A DNA stretch of 64,000 nucleotides, from contig NZ_CP011789.1 of the NCBI RefSeq assembly GCF_001636055.1, forward strand, positions 744,001 through 808,000. Reading direction: 5' to 3'. Made by a program: the position numbers and the translations under genes. Positions 7,169 to 17,500 of the stretch are shown here, in pieces. The stretch comes from Pseudomonas putida (GTDB lineage Bacteria > Pseudomonadota > Gammaproteobacteria > Pseudomonadales > Pseudomonadaceae). The notes beneath the pieces are model-generated. The model had not been told where the DNA came from, did no database searches, and saw nothing but the letters and a program-made list of their open reading frames with translations. Numbering within the stretch: position 1 is the first letter of the stretch; each line of letters begins with the position of its first letter.

Positions 7169-9508
7169 ATGTCGCGAGTTTTCCGTTGGCCGACGCGTGC
7201 GTCGCTGTTCACCCTGCAACCCCTGGCCGCTGGTGTGCTGTTGGCGACCGCCGGTCATGTCCTCGCCGAGCCGGCGCCTGCCGACGCTGCGCCCACCGTC
7301 GAACAGGACGCCAAGCTTGGCACCGTCACGGTCAATGCCCGGCGCCGCGAGGAAACCTCGCAGAGCGTGCCCACGCCCATCAGCGTGCTGGGCAGCGAAA
7401 CCCTGGAAACCCAGCGTATCTACCGAGTGCAGGACCTGCAGCAGCTGGTGCCCAGCACCAATGTCGCCTACGTCCATGCGCGCCAGTCGAGCATCTCGAT
7501 CCGCGGCCTGGGCAACAACCCGGCCAGCGATGGCCTCGAAGGCAGCGTCGGGGTGTATCTGGACAACGTCTATCTTGGGCGCCCCGGCATGGCCGTGTTC
7601 GACCTGCTCGACGTGGAGCAGCTCGAAGTGCTGCGTGGCCCGCAGGGCACGCTGTTCGGCAAGAACACCACGGCCGGGGTACTCAACATCACCACACGCA
7701 AGCCGACCTTCCAGCGCGAGGGCAGCGTGCAATCGTCGCTGGGCGAGGACGGCTACTGGCAAACGCAAGGCAGTTTCTCCGGCCCGATCACCGACACCCT
7801 CGCCGGGCGCATCAGCGCTTACCGCACCGAGGACGACGGCTATGTGAAGAACCTCTACAACGGCGACGATCTCAACGGTGGCAAGCGCCAGGGTTTTCGC
7901 ACCCAGTTGCTGTTCAAGCCCAGCGATACCTTCAACCTGCGCTGGATCGGCGAGTACAACGAAGAGGACTCCAACAACGGCATCCTCAGCCTCTACAGCA
8001 CCGGCCCGACCATCAACGGCGTCAACCGCTACGAAAGCCTGGCCAGCCAGGCTGGCGCTACCTTGGTGTCGGGCAAGAAGCGCAAGGTCAACTTCGATGC
8101 CGACCAGATGGTCAAGGTGTTCCAGGGCGGCACTTCGGTCGAGGCCAACTGGACGCTGCCCAACGACTTCACCCTGACCTCGATCACCGCCTACCGCTGG
8201 TGGGATTTCACGCCACGCAACGACGACGGCCTCAACGTGCCCGCCGCCTATAACGCGGGCGTGTCGGTGCGCGACAAGCAGTACTCGCAGGAACTGCGCC
8301 TGGCCTCGCCCACCGGCGGCTTCTTCGACTACGTGCTGGGGGCCTACTACTTCAAGCAGGACCTGGACAACAAGTCGTTCACCTATTACGGCCCCCAGGC
8401 CGACATCTGGAACGCCACCCCGGCCGGTGCCTTGGCCAACGTCACCACCCTCGGCAACGGCCACATCGATACCGACAGCTATGCGTTGTTCGCCCAAGGC
8501 ACCTGGCACCTGACCGAGCGCCTGGACTTCACCGCAGGCGTGCGCGGCACCTATGAAGAGAAGAATGCCTGGGTGACCCGCGACGATCCCTTTGGCGGTG
8601 CCGCGGTCACCGGTGCAGCAGCGACAGCACGCCAGGGCCGGGTCGGGGCCTACGATTCGGGCGACCTCAGCCAGTACAGTTTCGCGCCGTCGGGGCTGCT
8701 GAGCCTGAGTTACCGCTTCAACGACGAGGTGCTTGGCTACGCCAGCCTTTCGCACGGCGAAAAGTCGGGTGGTGTGAACCTGACCGTCGGCGCCGCCCCG
8801 CGCTTGGGCACCGACTCGCTGCAGGTCGGCACCGAGCGGGTCAACAACGCCGAGCTCGGGGTCAAGAGCACGCTGCTCGACAACCGCCTGCAACTCAATG
8901 CCAACCTGTTCTGGGCGCAGGTACATGGCTACCAGGCCAACGTCTACGACCAGGTCAATCGCGTGCAGTACCTGGCCAACGCCGGCAGCGTGCGCTCGCG
9001 TGGTTTCGAATTCGAGGCCACGGCCGTGCCATTGCGCGGCCTGACCTTGAACTTCAACGGCTCGTGGAACGACGTGCGCTACACCGAGTACAAGGACGCC
9101 CCGTGCCCGCCGGAGGTCAGCCTGGTCAACGCCGCCGCGACTTGCGACCTGTCCGGCCACCAGGTGGTCGGTGCCTCCAAGTACATCGCCAACCTCAATG
9201 CCCAGTACAAGTGGCAACTGGCCGAGCGCATCGAGCCCTATGTCACCGCCAGCTACGCCTTCCGCTCTCGCGCAGTGGGCACCATCGACGACTCGGACTA
9301 CGGCCAGATCCCCAGCTACGCCATCGTCAACCTCTCCACCGGCGTGCGCCTGGACCAGGGCGACGGCGTGCTCGACCTGTCGCTGTGGGTGAAGAACGCC
9401 GGCGACAAGACCTATTTCACCAGCCTGTGGAATTCCGCCAACGGCGGCTATGCCGGCGTGCTCGGCACGCCGCGCACCGTGGGCGCCACCGCCCGCTACG
9501 ACTTCTGA
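7169..9508 (+). CDS. sftP: TonB-dependent outer-membrane receptor SftP
   Basis: A 779-residue TonB-dependent receptor. The start at 7169 has AAGGAG 7 bases upstream and gives a signal peptide ending near VLAEPAPA. A TonB-box-like LGTVTVNARRR lies near residues 50-60. The plug domain spans about residues 60-175 (SISIRGLGNN, LEVLRGPQGTLFGKNTTAG). The remaining residues form the beta-barrel and end in the aromatic ATARYDF that outer-membrane proteins need for assembly. In P. putida S-313 the equivalent gene is under SftR control, so the cargo is probably a sulfate ester or sulfonated aromatic too large for porins. astA follows after 17 bases. The exact ligand is inference. Confidence 0.85.
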   Translation: MSRVFRWPTRASLFTLQPLAAGVLLATAGHVLAEPAPADAAPTVEQDAKLGTVTVNARRREETSQSVPTPISVLGSETLETQRIYRVQDLQQLVPSTNVAYVHARQSSISIRGLGNNPASDGLEGSVGVYLDNVYLGRPGMAVFDLLDVEQLEVLRGPQGTLFGKNTTAGVLNITTRKPTFQREGSVQSSLGEDGYWQTQGSFSGPITDTLAGRISAYRTEDDGYVKNLYNGDDLNGGKRQGFRTQLLFKPSDTFNLRWIGEYNEEDSNNGILSLYSTGPTINGVNRYESLASQAGATLVSGKKRKVNFDADQMVKVFQGGTSVEANWTLPNDFTLTSITAYRWWDFTPRNDDGLNVPAAYNAGVSVRDKQYSQELRLASPTGGFFDYVLGAYYFKQDLDNKSFTYYGPQADIWNATPAGALANVTTLGNGHIDTDSYALFAQGTWHLTERLDFTAGVRGTYEEKNAWVTRDDPFGGAAVTGAAATARQGRVGAYDSGDLSQYSFAPSGLLSLSYRFNDEVLGYASLSHGEKSGGVNLTVGAAPRLGTDSLQVGTERVNNAELGVKSTLLDNRLQLNANLFWAQVHGYQANVYDQVNRVQYLANAGSVRSRGFEFEATAVPLRGLTLNFNGSWNDVRYTEYKDAPCPPEVSLVNAAATCDLSGHQVVGASKYIANLNAQYKWQLAERIEPYVTASYAFRSRAVGTIDDSDYGQIPSYAIVNLSTGVRLDQGDGVLDLSLWVKNAGDKTYFTSLWNSANGGYAGVLGTPRTVGATARYDF

Positions 9509-9525
9509 GGACAAGGAGCTTTGCC

Positions 9526-11202
9526 ATGAACGCCAAGACCGAAACCCCCGCACTGCCCGAGGGCGCCTGCATCACCGCCAAAGTGCCCACCGACGACCAG
9601 GCGCTGCTCGGGGACATCGTCGTCAACCCGTACCGCCTGGCGCCGCTGACTGCGATCATCCGCGACGGCGGGCGCACCATCAGTAACGCCCATGTGCGTG
9701 TGCTGGGCCGTGGCGAGCGGGGTGTGGACATCGCCTATGACGTTTCCGACCGCTCGCTGTGGACTTACGGCGGCATCCCGGTGTTCGGGCTCTACCCGGA
9801 CCACGTCAACCAGGTCGAGGTCAGCTACAAGCTCGACGGTGAGCGCGTGCGTGAGCGTTATGAAATCTACGCCCCGGCCGTGCGCCTGCCGGTAGTGGCG
9901 AAACAGACGGCGGCGTTGCCGCTGGTCGAACCGATCAAGGTGGCGCCGGGCTTCGAGAAACGTCTCTACCTGTTCAACCACCTGCTGGGCGAGATCCCCG
10001 GTGGCCGTGCCTTCAAGTGGAACGGCCTGGGCGGTGCTGCCGAGTGGGATCAGGTCGGCAACAACTGGATCGCCGACAGCAATGGCGATGTGCGCTGGTA
10101 CCTGGATATCGAGCAGATCCACGACTCCAACCGCCGCGATGGCCTGGGCGGGACCATGGGCTTCCAGCAGACCCGCGACGGCAAGCTGATCTGGGGCCAG
10201 GGCCAGACCTACTCCAAGTTCGACCTGCTGGGGCGGCGTGTCTGGCAGCGCAACCTGCCGGACAAGTTCGCCGACTTCTCCCACGAGATCCGCGAAACGG
10301 CACAGGGCACCTACCTGCTGCGGGTGGGCACCAGCGACTACCGGCGTCCGGACGGCAAGCGCGTGCGCTCGATCCGCGACCACATCATCGAGGTTGACGA
10401 GGCGGGGGATGTCCTGGACTTCTGGGACCTCAACCAGATCCTCGACCCCTACCGCGGCGACCTGCTGGAAACCCTCGGCAAGGCGGCGATCCAGTTGCCG
10501 GCGGGCGTGCACAAGCAGGACGAGCGCCTGGCCAACGAGCTGGCCGAAGGCGACCTGCCGTTCGGCGACACTCCCGGCGTCGGCACCGGGCGCAACTGGG
10601 CGCACGTCAATGCCATCGACTACGACGCCGATGACGACAGCATCATCGTTTCAGCGCGTCATCAAGGGGTGGTGAAGATCGGGCGTGACAAGCAGGTGAA
10701 GTGGATCCTCGCCTCGCCCCAGGGCTGGCCCGTGCGGCTGAAGGCCAAGGTGCTGACGCCAGTGGGCGGCGATGGCTTCGACTGGTCGTGGACGCAGCAC
10801 ACCGCCTGGCTCACCGGCAAGGGTACGCTGACCGTGTTCGACAACGGCTGGGGCCGCGATTTCGCCCCGACCAAGCTCAGCGGCAACTACAGTCGCGCGG
10901 TGGAATACCGGATCGATGAGGCCGAGGGCACGGTCGAGCAGGTGTGGGAGTACGGCAAGGAGCGAGGCGACGAGTGGTATAGCCCCATCACTTCGGTGGT
11001 GGCCTACCGTCCGGAGACCGATACCCAGTTCATCTATTCCGCCTCGGTGGGCTACCTGACGCCGGAGAAGCTCACCACTACGGTGCTCAATGAGGTGCGC
11101 CGGGGGACCCAGGAGGTGTTGGTGGAGTTGAAGGTGCACAGCCGTCAGCCGGGGAGTGTGGGGTATCGGGCTTTGGTGATCGAGTTGGACAAGGCCTTCT
11201 GA
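9526..11202 (+). CDS. astA: Arylsulfate sulfotransferase AstA
   Basis: A 558-residue arylsulfotransferase (ASST family), which moves a sulfate group from one phenolic sulfate ester to another phenol without PAPS. The family's active-site set is visible: His253 (DFSHEI), His360 (WAHVNAIDYD), Arg378 (SARHQG) and His425 (SWTQHTAW...FDNG), the last corresponding to the sulfohistidine of E. coli ASST. A beta-propeller fold is expected. Unlike the periplasmic enteric enzymes, no signal peptide precedes the N-terminal MNAKTETPALPEG, so it is probably cytoplasmic. ACAAGGAG lies before the ATG at 9526, 17 bases after sftP. Only one internal Met and one Cys occur. Confidence 0.85.
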   Translation: MNAKTETPALPEGACITAKVPTDDQALLGDIVVNPYRLAPLTAIIRDGGRTISNAHVRVLGRGERGVDIAYDVSDRSLWTYGGIPVFGLYPDHVNQVEVSYKLDGERVRERYEIYAPAVRLPVVAKQTAALPLVEPIKVAPGFEKRLYLFNHLLGEIPGGRAFKWNGLGGAAEWDQVGNNWIADSNGDVRWYLDIEQIHDSNRRDGLGGTMGFQQTRDGKLIWGQGQTYSKFDLLGRRVWQRNLPDKFADFSHEIRETAQGTYLLRVGTSDYRRPDGKRVRSIRDHIIEVDEAGDVLDFWDLNQILDPYRGDLLETLGKAAIQLPAGVHKQDERLANELAEGDLPFGDTPGVGTGRNWAHVNAIDYDADDDSIIVSARHQGVVKIGRDKQVKWILASPQGWPVRLKAKVLTPVGGDGFDWSWTQHTAWLTGKGTLTVFDNGWGRDFAPTKLSGNYSRAVEYRIDEAEGTVEQVWEYGKERGDEWYSPITSVVAYRPETDTQFIYSASVGYLTPEKLTTTVLNEVRRGTQEVLVELKVHSRQPGSVGYRALVIELDKAF

Positions 11203-11534
11203 TAAAGCGGCATCACATTTTCGTCAGCTCGATCGTCTAATCTTTGCTGGCCCTATCGCGGAACAAGCCCGCTCCCACAACCTGTGGGAGCGGGCTTGTT
11301 CCGCGATAGGGCCAGCGCTGTCTAAAGACCATTCGTTCTTTTTTTCGAACAGCCTATTGTCCAACACCCCAGCACCCGCTTAGCATTCGTTTGAGATTTC
11401 AAACGCTCGATACCCAATATTGAACACTTGGCTCGTTTGGGTGCCAGAATTCCTGACGGCAGCCCCACCAGGGGCGCCTTTCAACAATCAACAAGACGTT
11501 CCGTGCCAGCGCGGCGCGGTCAAGGGAAGCCGAC
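11203..11534. other. Spacer between astA and gabD
   Basis: 332 bases without a gene. The left half carries the long REP palindrome at 11246-11316. The right half (11330-11530) is AT-richer near 11340-11440, contains a TTTGAGATTTCAAACG repeat around 11390-11405 (TTTGA/TCAAA dyad), and ends with AAGGGAAG at 11522-11529, the gabD ribosome site. The gab promoter should be in this right half; no -35/-10 was assigned with confidence. Confidence 0.5.
11246..11316. repeat. Perfect REP palindrome with 34-base arms
   Basis: The arm at 11246-11279 (beginning GCTGGCCCTATCGCGGAACA) is an exact reverse complement of 11283-11316, with a 3-base loop. It belongs to the ATCGCGG-ACAAGCCCGCTCCCACA class of REPs in this window. 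As RNA it would form a very stable hairpin downstream of astA. Confidence 0.95.
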
Positions 11535-12977
11535 ATGCAGCTCAAAGACGCTCAGTTGTTCCGCCAGCAAGCCTTCATCAACGGTGAATGGCTGGATGCG
11601 GACAGCGGTCAGACCATCAAGGTGACCAACCCGGCCACCGGCGAAGTCATCGGTACCGTGCCGAAGATGGGGGCTGCGGAAACCCGCCGCGCCATCGAAG
11701 CCGCCGACAAGGCCCTGCCGGCCTGGCGTGCCCTGACCGCCAAGGAGCGTTCGAACAAGCTGCGCCGCTGGTTCGAGCTGATGATCGAGAACCAGGACGA
11801 CCTGGCTCGCCTGATGACCACCGAGCAGGGCAAGCCCCTGGCCGAAGCCAAGGGCGAAATCGCCTATGCCGCCTCCTTCATCGAGTGGTTCGCCGAGGAA
11901 GCCAAGCGCGTCTACGGCGACACCATCCCAGGTCACCAGCCAGACAAGCGCCTGATCGTCATCAAGCAGCCGATCGGTGTCACCGCGGCCATCACCCCGT
12001 GGAACTTCCCGGCGGCGATGATCACCCGTAAAGCCGGCCCGGCCCTGGCCGCTGGCTGCACCATGGTGCTCAAGCCTGCTTCGCAGACCCCTTACTCCGC
12101 CCTGGCCCTGGTCGAGCTGGCCACCCGCGCCGGTATCCCGGCTGGCGTGCTGAGCGTTGTTACCGGCAGCGCTGGCGAAGTCGGCGGCGAGCTGACTGGC
12201 AACTCCCTGGTACGCAAACTGTCCTTCACCGGCTCGACCGAAATCGGTCGCCAGCTGATGGAAGAATGCGCCAAGGACATCAAGAAGGTTTCCCTGGAGC
12301 TGGGCGGCAATGCTCCGTTCATCGTGTTCGACGACGCCGACCTGGACAAGGCGGTCGAGGGCGCGATCATCTCCAAGTACCGCAACAACGGCCAGACCTG
12401 CGTCTGCGCCAACCGTATCTACGTGCAGGACGGCGTCTACGACGCGTTCGCCGAGAAGCTCAAGGCTGCCGTTGGCAAGCTGAAGATCGGTAACGGCCTG
12501 GAAGAAGGCACCACCACTGGCCCGCTGATCGACAACAAAGCGGTCGCCAAGGTCCAGGAACACATCGAGGACGCCGTCTCCAAGGGCGCCAAGGTGCTGT
12601 CCGGTGGCAAGCTGATCGAAGGCAACTTCTTCGAGCCGACCATCCTGGTCGACGTACCGAAGACTGCCGCCGTCGCCAAGGAAGAGACCTTCGGCCCGCT
12701 CGCGCCGCTGTTCCGCTTCAAGGACGAGGCCGAAGTCATCGCCATGTCCAACGACACCGAGTTCGGCCTGGCCTCTTACTTCTATGCCCGCGACATGAGC
12801 CGCGTGTTCCGCGTCGCCGAGGCCCTGGAATACGGCATGGTCGGTATCAACACCGGCCTGATCTCCAACGAAGTCGCGCCGTTCGGCGGTATCAAAGCCT
12901 CGGGCCTGGGCCGCGAAGGTTCCAAGTACGGCATCGAGGACTACCTCGAAATCAAATACCTGTGCATCAGCGTTTGA
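11535..12977 (+). CDS. gabD: NADP-dependent succinate-semialdehyde dehydrogenase GabD
   Basis: A 480-residue aldehyde dehydrogenase that oxidises succinate semialdehyde to succinate, the second step of GABA catabolism. Asn157 (TPWNFPAAM), Glu255 (LELGGNAPF) and the nucleophile Cys289 (NNGQTCVCANR) are present, and the EQGKPLAEAKGE signature is typical of GabD. The second cysteine two residues after the nucleophile matches the redox-switch pair of E. coli-type enzymes. gabT lies 179 bases downstream on the same strand. Confidence 0.95.
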   Translation: MQLKDAQLFRQQAFINGEWLDADSGQTIKVTNPATGEVIGTVPKMGAAETRRAIEAADKALPAWRALTAKERSNKLRRWFELMIENQDDLARLMTTEQGKPLAEAKGEIAYAASFIEWFAEEAKRVYGDTIPGHQPDKRLIVIKQPIGVTAAITPWNFPAAMITRKAGPALAAGCTMVLKPASQTPYSALALVELATRAGIPAGVLSVVTGSAGEVGGELTGNSLVRKLSFTGSTEIGRQLMEECAKDIKKVSLELGGNAPFIVFDDADLDKAVEGAIISKYRNNGQTCVCANRIYVQDGVYDAFAEKLKAAVGKLKIGNGLEEGTTTGPLIDNKAVAKVQEHIEDAVSKGAKVLSGGKLIEGNFFEPTILVDVPKTAAVAKEETFGPLAPLFRFKDEAEVIAMSNDTEFGLASYFYARDMSRVFRVAEALEYGMVGINTGLISNEVAPFGGIKASGLGREGSKYGIEDYLEIKYLCISV

Positions 12978-13156
12978 TGCGCTAAGGGCTTTACCTCTGC
13001 CAGCGGGGCGCGAGAGCGACGTCTCGCTGGTTTTTTTGACATGCAGTACCTGGTGGCCAGGGCGCCGGTGACAGTCGATCAACGAATACTGTTCGCAGGC
13101 ACACCCAGCCACCCCCGAATAACAGCGCCGTCAGAGTCGGCGCGAATGAGGGCATT

Positions 13157-14434
13157 ATGAGCAAGACCAACGAATCCTTGATGCAACGCCGTGTCGCCGC
13201 CGTCCCACGTGGCGTTGGCCAGATCCACCCGATCTTCGTCGAGTCGGCGAAGAACTCCACGGTGATCGACGTTGAAGGCCGCGAACTGATCGACTTCGCC
13301 GGCGGCATCGCAGTACTGAACACCGGCCACCTGCACCCGAAAGTGGTCGCTGCCGTTCAAGAGCAGCTGACCAAGGTCAGCCACACCTGCTTCCAGGTGC
13401 TGGCCTACGAGCCTTATGTCGAGCTGTGCGAGAAGATCAACAAGCTGGTTCCGGGTAACTTCGACAAGAAGACCCTGCTGGTTTCCACCGGCTCCGAAGC
13501 CGTTGAAAACGCCGTGAAGATCGCCCGTGCCGCCACTGGCCGTGCCGGTGTGATCGCCTTCACCGGTGGCTACCACGGCCGCACCATGATGACCCTGGGC
13601 CTGACCGGCAAGGTCGTGCCGTACTCCGCAGGCATGGGCCTGATGCCAGGCGGCGTGTTCCGTGCCCTGTTCCCGAGCGAGCTGCACGGCGTGAGCGTCG
13701 ATGACGCCATCGCGTCGGTCGAGCGCATCTTCAAGAACGACGCCGAGCCACGCGACATCGCTGCGATCATCCTCGAGCCAGTACAAGGCGAAGGCGGTTT
13801 CCTGCCAGCGCCGAAAGAGCTGATGCAGCGCCTGCGCGCCCTGTGCGACCAGCACGGCATCCTGCTGATCGCCGACGAAGTGCAGACCGGCGCTGGCCGT
13901 ACCGGCACCTTCTTCGCCATGGAGCAGATGGGCGTCGCGCCTGACCTGACCACCTTCGCCAAGTCCATCGCTGGCGGCTTCCCGCTGGCCGGTGTGTGCG
14001 GCAAGGCCGAATACATGGACGCCATCGCCCCAGGTGGCCTGGGCGGCACCTACGCCGGTTCGCCGATCGCCTGCGCCGCGGCCCTGGCCGTCATCCAGGT
14101 GTTCGAGGAAGAGAAACTGCTGGACCGCAGCAAGGCCGTTGGCGAGCGCCTGACCGCCGGCCTGCGTGAAATCCAGAAGAAGCACTCGATCATCGGTGAC
14201 GTCCGTGGTCTGGGTTCGATGATCGCCGTGGAAGTGTTCGAGAAGGGCACCCACACCCCGAACGCTGCCGCCGTGGCCCAAGTGGTCGCCAAGGCCCGTG
14301 ACAAGGGTCTGATCCTGCTGTCCTGCGGCACCTACGGCAACGTCCTGCGGATCCTGGTTCCGCTGACCGCCGAAGACGCCCTGCTGGACAAAGGCCTGGC
14401 CATCATCGAAGAGTGCTTTGCTGAACTGGCTTGA
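13157..14434 (+). CDS. gabT: 4-aminobutyrate--2-oxoglutarate transaminase GabT
   Basis: A 425-residue class III PLP aminotransferase that converts GABA and 2-oxoglutarate to succinate semialdehyde and glutamate. The PLP lysine is Lys269 (TTFAKSIAGGFP), with the cofactor aspartate Asp240 (LLIADEVQTGAGRTG) and the GSEAVENAVKIARA phosphate-binding segment. A GAGGG ribosome site lies at 13148-13152. It forms the gab pair with gabD and is followed at once by a strong terminator. It could also accept 5-aminovalerate, as related pseudomonad enzymes do. Confidence 0.95.
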   Translation: MSKTNESLMQRRVAAVPRGVGQIHPIFVESAKNSTVIDVEGRELIDFAGGIAVLNTGHLHPKVVAAVQEQLTKVSHTCFQVLAYEPYVELCEKINKLVPGNFDKKTLLVSTGSEAVENAVKIARAATGRAGVIAFTGGYHGRTMMTLGLTGKVVPYSAGMGLMPGGVFRALFPSELHGVSVDDAIASVERIFKNDAEPRDIAAIILEPVQGEGGFLPAPKELMQRLRALCDQHGILLIADEVQTGAGRTGTFFAMEQMGVAPDLTTFAKSIAGGFPLAGVCGKAEYMDAIAPGGLGGTYAGSPIACAAALAVIQVFEEEKLLDRSKAVGERLTAGLREIQKKHSIIGDVRGLGSMIAVEVFEKGTHTPNAAAVAQVVAKARDKGLILLSCGTYGNVLRILVPLTAEDALLDKGLAIIEECFAELA

Positions 14435-14455
14435 TCGCCGATCCGCGTAGCCGAT

Positions 14456-14490
14456 AAAAAACGCCCAGGCATTGCCTGGGCGTTTTTTTT
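14456..14490. terminator. Bidirectional intrinsic terminator
   Basis: A perfect 10-bp stem, ACGCCCAGGC (14461-14470) and GCCTGGGCGT (14474-14483), with loop ATT, flanked by A6 on the left and T8 on the right. It ends gabT on the plus strand and the giant toxin-like gene on the minus strand, which converge here. Confidence 0.93.
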
Positions 14491-14501
14491 CAACCTGAGG
14501 A

Positions 14502-17500
14502 TCAGGTGCTCGAAGGGCTGGGAGGTGTCCAGTCGGCAGCAGGGAAGAAGCGTTCGACCAGGGCGTCGTTCTTGAGCATGGCGGCGTACTCGTCGCGCTT
14601 GAACGGGTTGCCAGTGCGCAGATCGTATACCGGGTGCACCACGGGCGCTGTGCTCGGGATCTCCTTGAGCTTCACATTGACGAAGCGGAAGTCGTCACCC
14701 ACGACCTCGCCGATGTCTTCGATCTCGAAACGGCACCCTGGCGGGAACAGGGTTTCCGCCTCTGTTGCTGTCCATGACAGTGGGGCTATGGGCACCCCGC
14801 TCTGGTATTGGCCCGCGGGTATCTCGAAAACCACCGATGTGTCGTCGAACGTGCCCTTCACGATGTCCGGCGAGGACAGCTCATCGCTGGCGAAAGCGCG
14901 TATCACGTAGGGATTTTCGGTAAAGGACGTCAGGTCCGAGTTGACCAGTACGTCGCCTTTCTTGAGTTTTCCGCTGCGAAAGTGCTCGCCCGAGGTGCTT
15001 CTCGATCCGTTGCCTCCGCGGTAGAGAGCGACCGTGTTGCTCTTGGGCAGGGTTTCCAGCGAGTCCACCAGCTTGTCGACGAAAGTGTCCGAGTCGCAGA
15101 ACGGGAACTCATGCACCCCGCGGCGCAGGTAGCTGTTGATTTGCGAGCTTTCATCCGTGTAGTTGCCGATGAGGCGGTTTACGTAGTCTTCGTTTTCCCT
15201 GTAGGTGTAGGTGATGCCTTCATCGGTTCGCAGGCACTCGAAGTCAAGTTCATCCATGTGCGCATCTTCGCCATCTTCCAGGCGGGCGATGTCGGTATCG
15301 TCCAGCAGCGCGCGATGGCGGGCCTGGGCCTGGTTCGAGAGCAGTTCGCTTTGTGCCGCGTCCTCTTTCATGTGGGTATCCCAGAAGCTCGAGCGATCGC
15401 TGGGCAGGCTCACGACGTTGTCGCCACCCGCCACAGGTGGGGTTACGGTTTCAGGCGGGGGTACCAGGTTGTTATCGCCAGGGTTCCCTCCCCGCAACCC
15501 ACCACTGTCGACGCGCTTCCAGGTACCGTCCGCCTGGCGCGCCAATGGCTGGCGTCCGAAGAAGGCGAAGGGATTGTCCGGGTCGATGATCGACCATTGC
15601 GCGGTATGCGCATCGAATTGCACCTGGAACACCTGGTCGTCGATCTGCACGTAGGGGCGGCCATTGACCAGGGTGATGCCTTGCGCGTGTGTGCCACTGG
15701 CCGGTGTGCCACCTTCCAGCGAGATGGCGACGGCGTGCTTGTCGGGGGCTGGCTGAACTACAGCGTTTTCCGCGTGCTCCACCGGGGTCCAGTCGCCCAG
15801 TTTGTCCTGCCTGGCGTAACGTCCGGTGTCGATCAGTTCACCGCCCGCGTTACGCCTGGCGATCCGCGCCAAACCCTGGGTAGAAGGGGGGCCGAGCAGT
15901 ACCGACTGGCCCTTCAGCTCGACGGGCTTGAGCTCACGCTCGGTGAGGCCCAGCACTGCTGTTTTCGTGTCTGCCCAGCGCCGTGGTTGGCTGGGCAGCC
16001 GCTCGGCATTGCGCAGCAGGCTGCCAAAACCTTTCATGCCGTGCGCCAGGTCACCATAGGCGCCTGCGCCGTTGAGCAGCGAAGACAACAGGTACAGGCT
16101 CGCGGTGCCGGCATCGCGATTGATGAATGCGCTCAGTGCGCCGACATAGTCGCGCAGGGCAAGTGCGGCGCCCACTGTGAAGGCAGCGGGCGGGAAGGGC
16201 AGCGTCACGATCTGGGCCACCGTTTCCAGCGTGTTCCAGACGATGCTCGCGATCATATCGGCGCGACCCTTGGTGACATCGCGTACATCGACGATGCGCT
16301 GGCGCAGCCCATCGTCGTAGCACAGGATGCGCAGGTCGTCCGTGGGGGCTTCGGGCACGCTTGGCACCGGGCTCGCCCCGCCCTCGCGCAGGTCCTTGAA
16401 CAAGAAGGCCAGCAGTTGCCCGGCTTGCCTGCGACTGCGGTCCTTGTAGTAGTCGATCATGCCTGGGGTGGCGAGCGACTGGACGAAGCTGCTGAAGGGC
16501 CGAAAGTCGATGCCGTCTGCAGCCGCGGGAGTGTAGAGCAACGTCTGCGAGGGTTGCCCTTCCGGCGACTTGAGCAGGTAGCAACCGTGGATGATTTCTT
16601 CGCGGTAGGGCGGGGTCTTGTCCATGATCCGGTAGAGCGCGTTGAACAACTTGCCGATTGCCGGCTCGTCGGCCAGGAACTCGTTGTCGATACGCACTAC
16701 CAATCGGTAGAACGCATGACGCTTGCGCTGGGTGTCGGCAGTCTGGTGCATGCTCTGGATGCTCGCCAGCACCCAAGCGTACTGGTCGGCATCCAGATGC
16801 CCTTGCAGGAGGCTGCGCAGCGCCGCCAGTTGCATCTGCAGTTGTACGATCAACACGCTCTGCCGACGACGCCAGGCGTAGCCGGTGTGTATGGGGGAGA
16901 GCAGGGTTTCCTCGATCAGGCTGACGTAGCGGTCCGATACCCACTGACCGCGTACGGAGCCGGTGACCGACTGCGGCGTCAGCGCTGTCAGATCGACCCC
17001 GGCGGGGCCTTCGAAGGTTGCCGTGGTATCGGCTGTGGCCGTGAACAGGCCCAGGCTGTCGTCATAGCCGTTGCGCAGCAATTGGGTGTAGGTAAGGGTC
17101 TCCCTGGGTGACTTGATGATCACGCTGTCCGGATCGATGCTGTCGTCGTTGTTGCCGAGCAACTGCTTGAGTTTGTCCTGGGCCTGGGCGTGGACATACG
17201 CCTCGAAATCCGGCAGTTGCGCATGCTTGGCCTTGGCATACTGCTGCTCTGCAGCCTGGATCTGGTCTTCCAGGCGTGTCAGCTGGCCACGCTGGGAGGC
17301 ACTGGCCGCCAGCAACCAGGCGGGCGCGCGCGCGGCTGTGTTGGCCTCGGCAACCTCGATGCGGTTCTGGGTCAGGGCTTTGACCCCCTCCTGGCCAGTG
17401 AAGCGCACCAGTGTCAAGAACTGCTCGTAGAGCTTTTCCGGAGTAGGGATCTGCTGAGACTGCCCGTAGATATCCAGGTACCAGGTGTCCCAGACCTGCG

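Noticed and set aside
7154..9553. 799-codon minus-strand frame opposite sftP
   Set aside because: The plus-strand product is a clear TonB receptor with signal peptide and plug; the opposite frame has no family features and is a typical high-GC antisense frame.
14808..17111. 767-codon open frame on the plus strand inside the toxin-like gene
   Set aside because: It is antisense to the minus-strand gene, has no ribosome site or recognisable family, and has the low-complexity Gln/Arg/Val/Ala/Gly-rich makeup of a GC-rich shadow frame.
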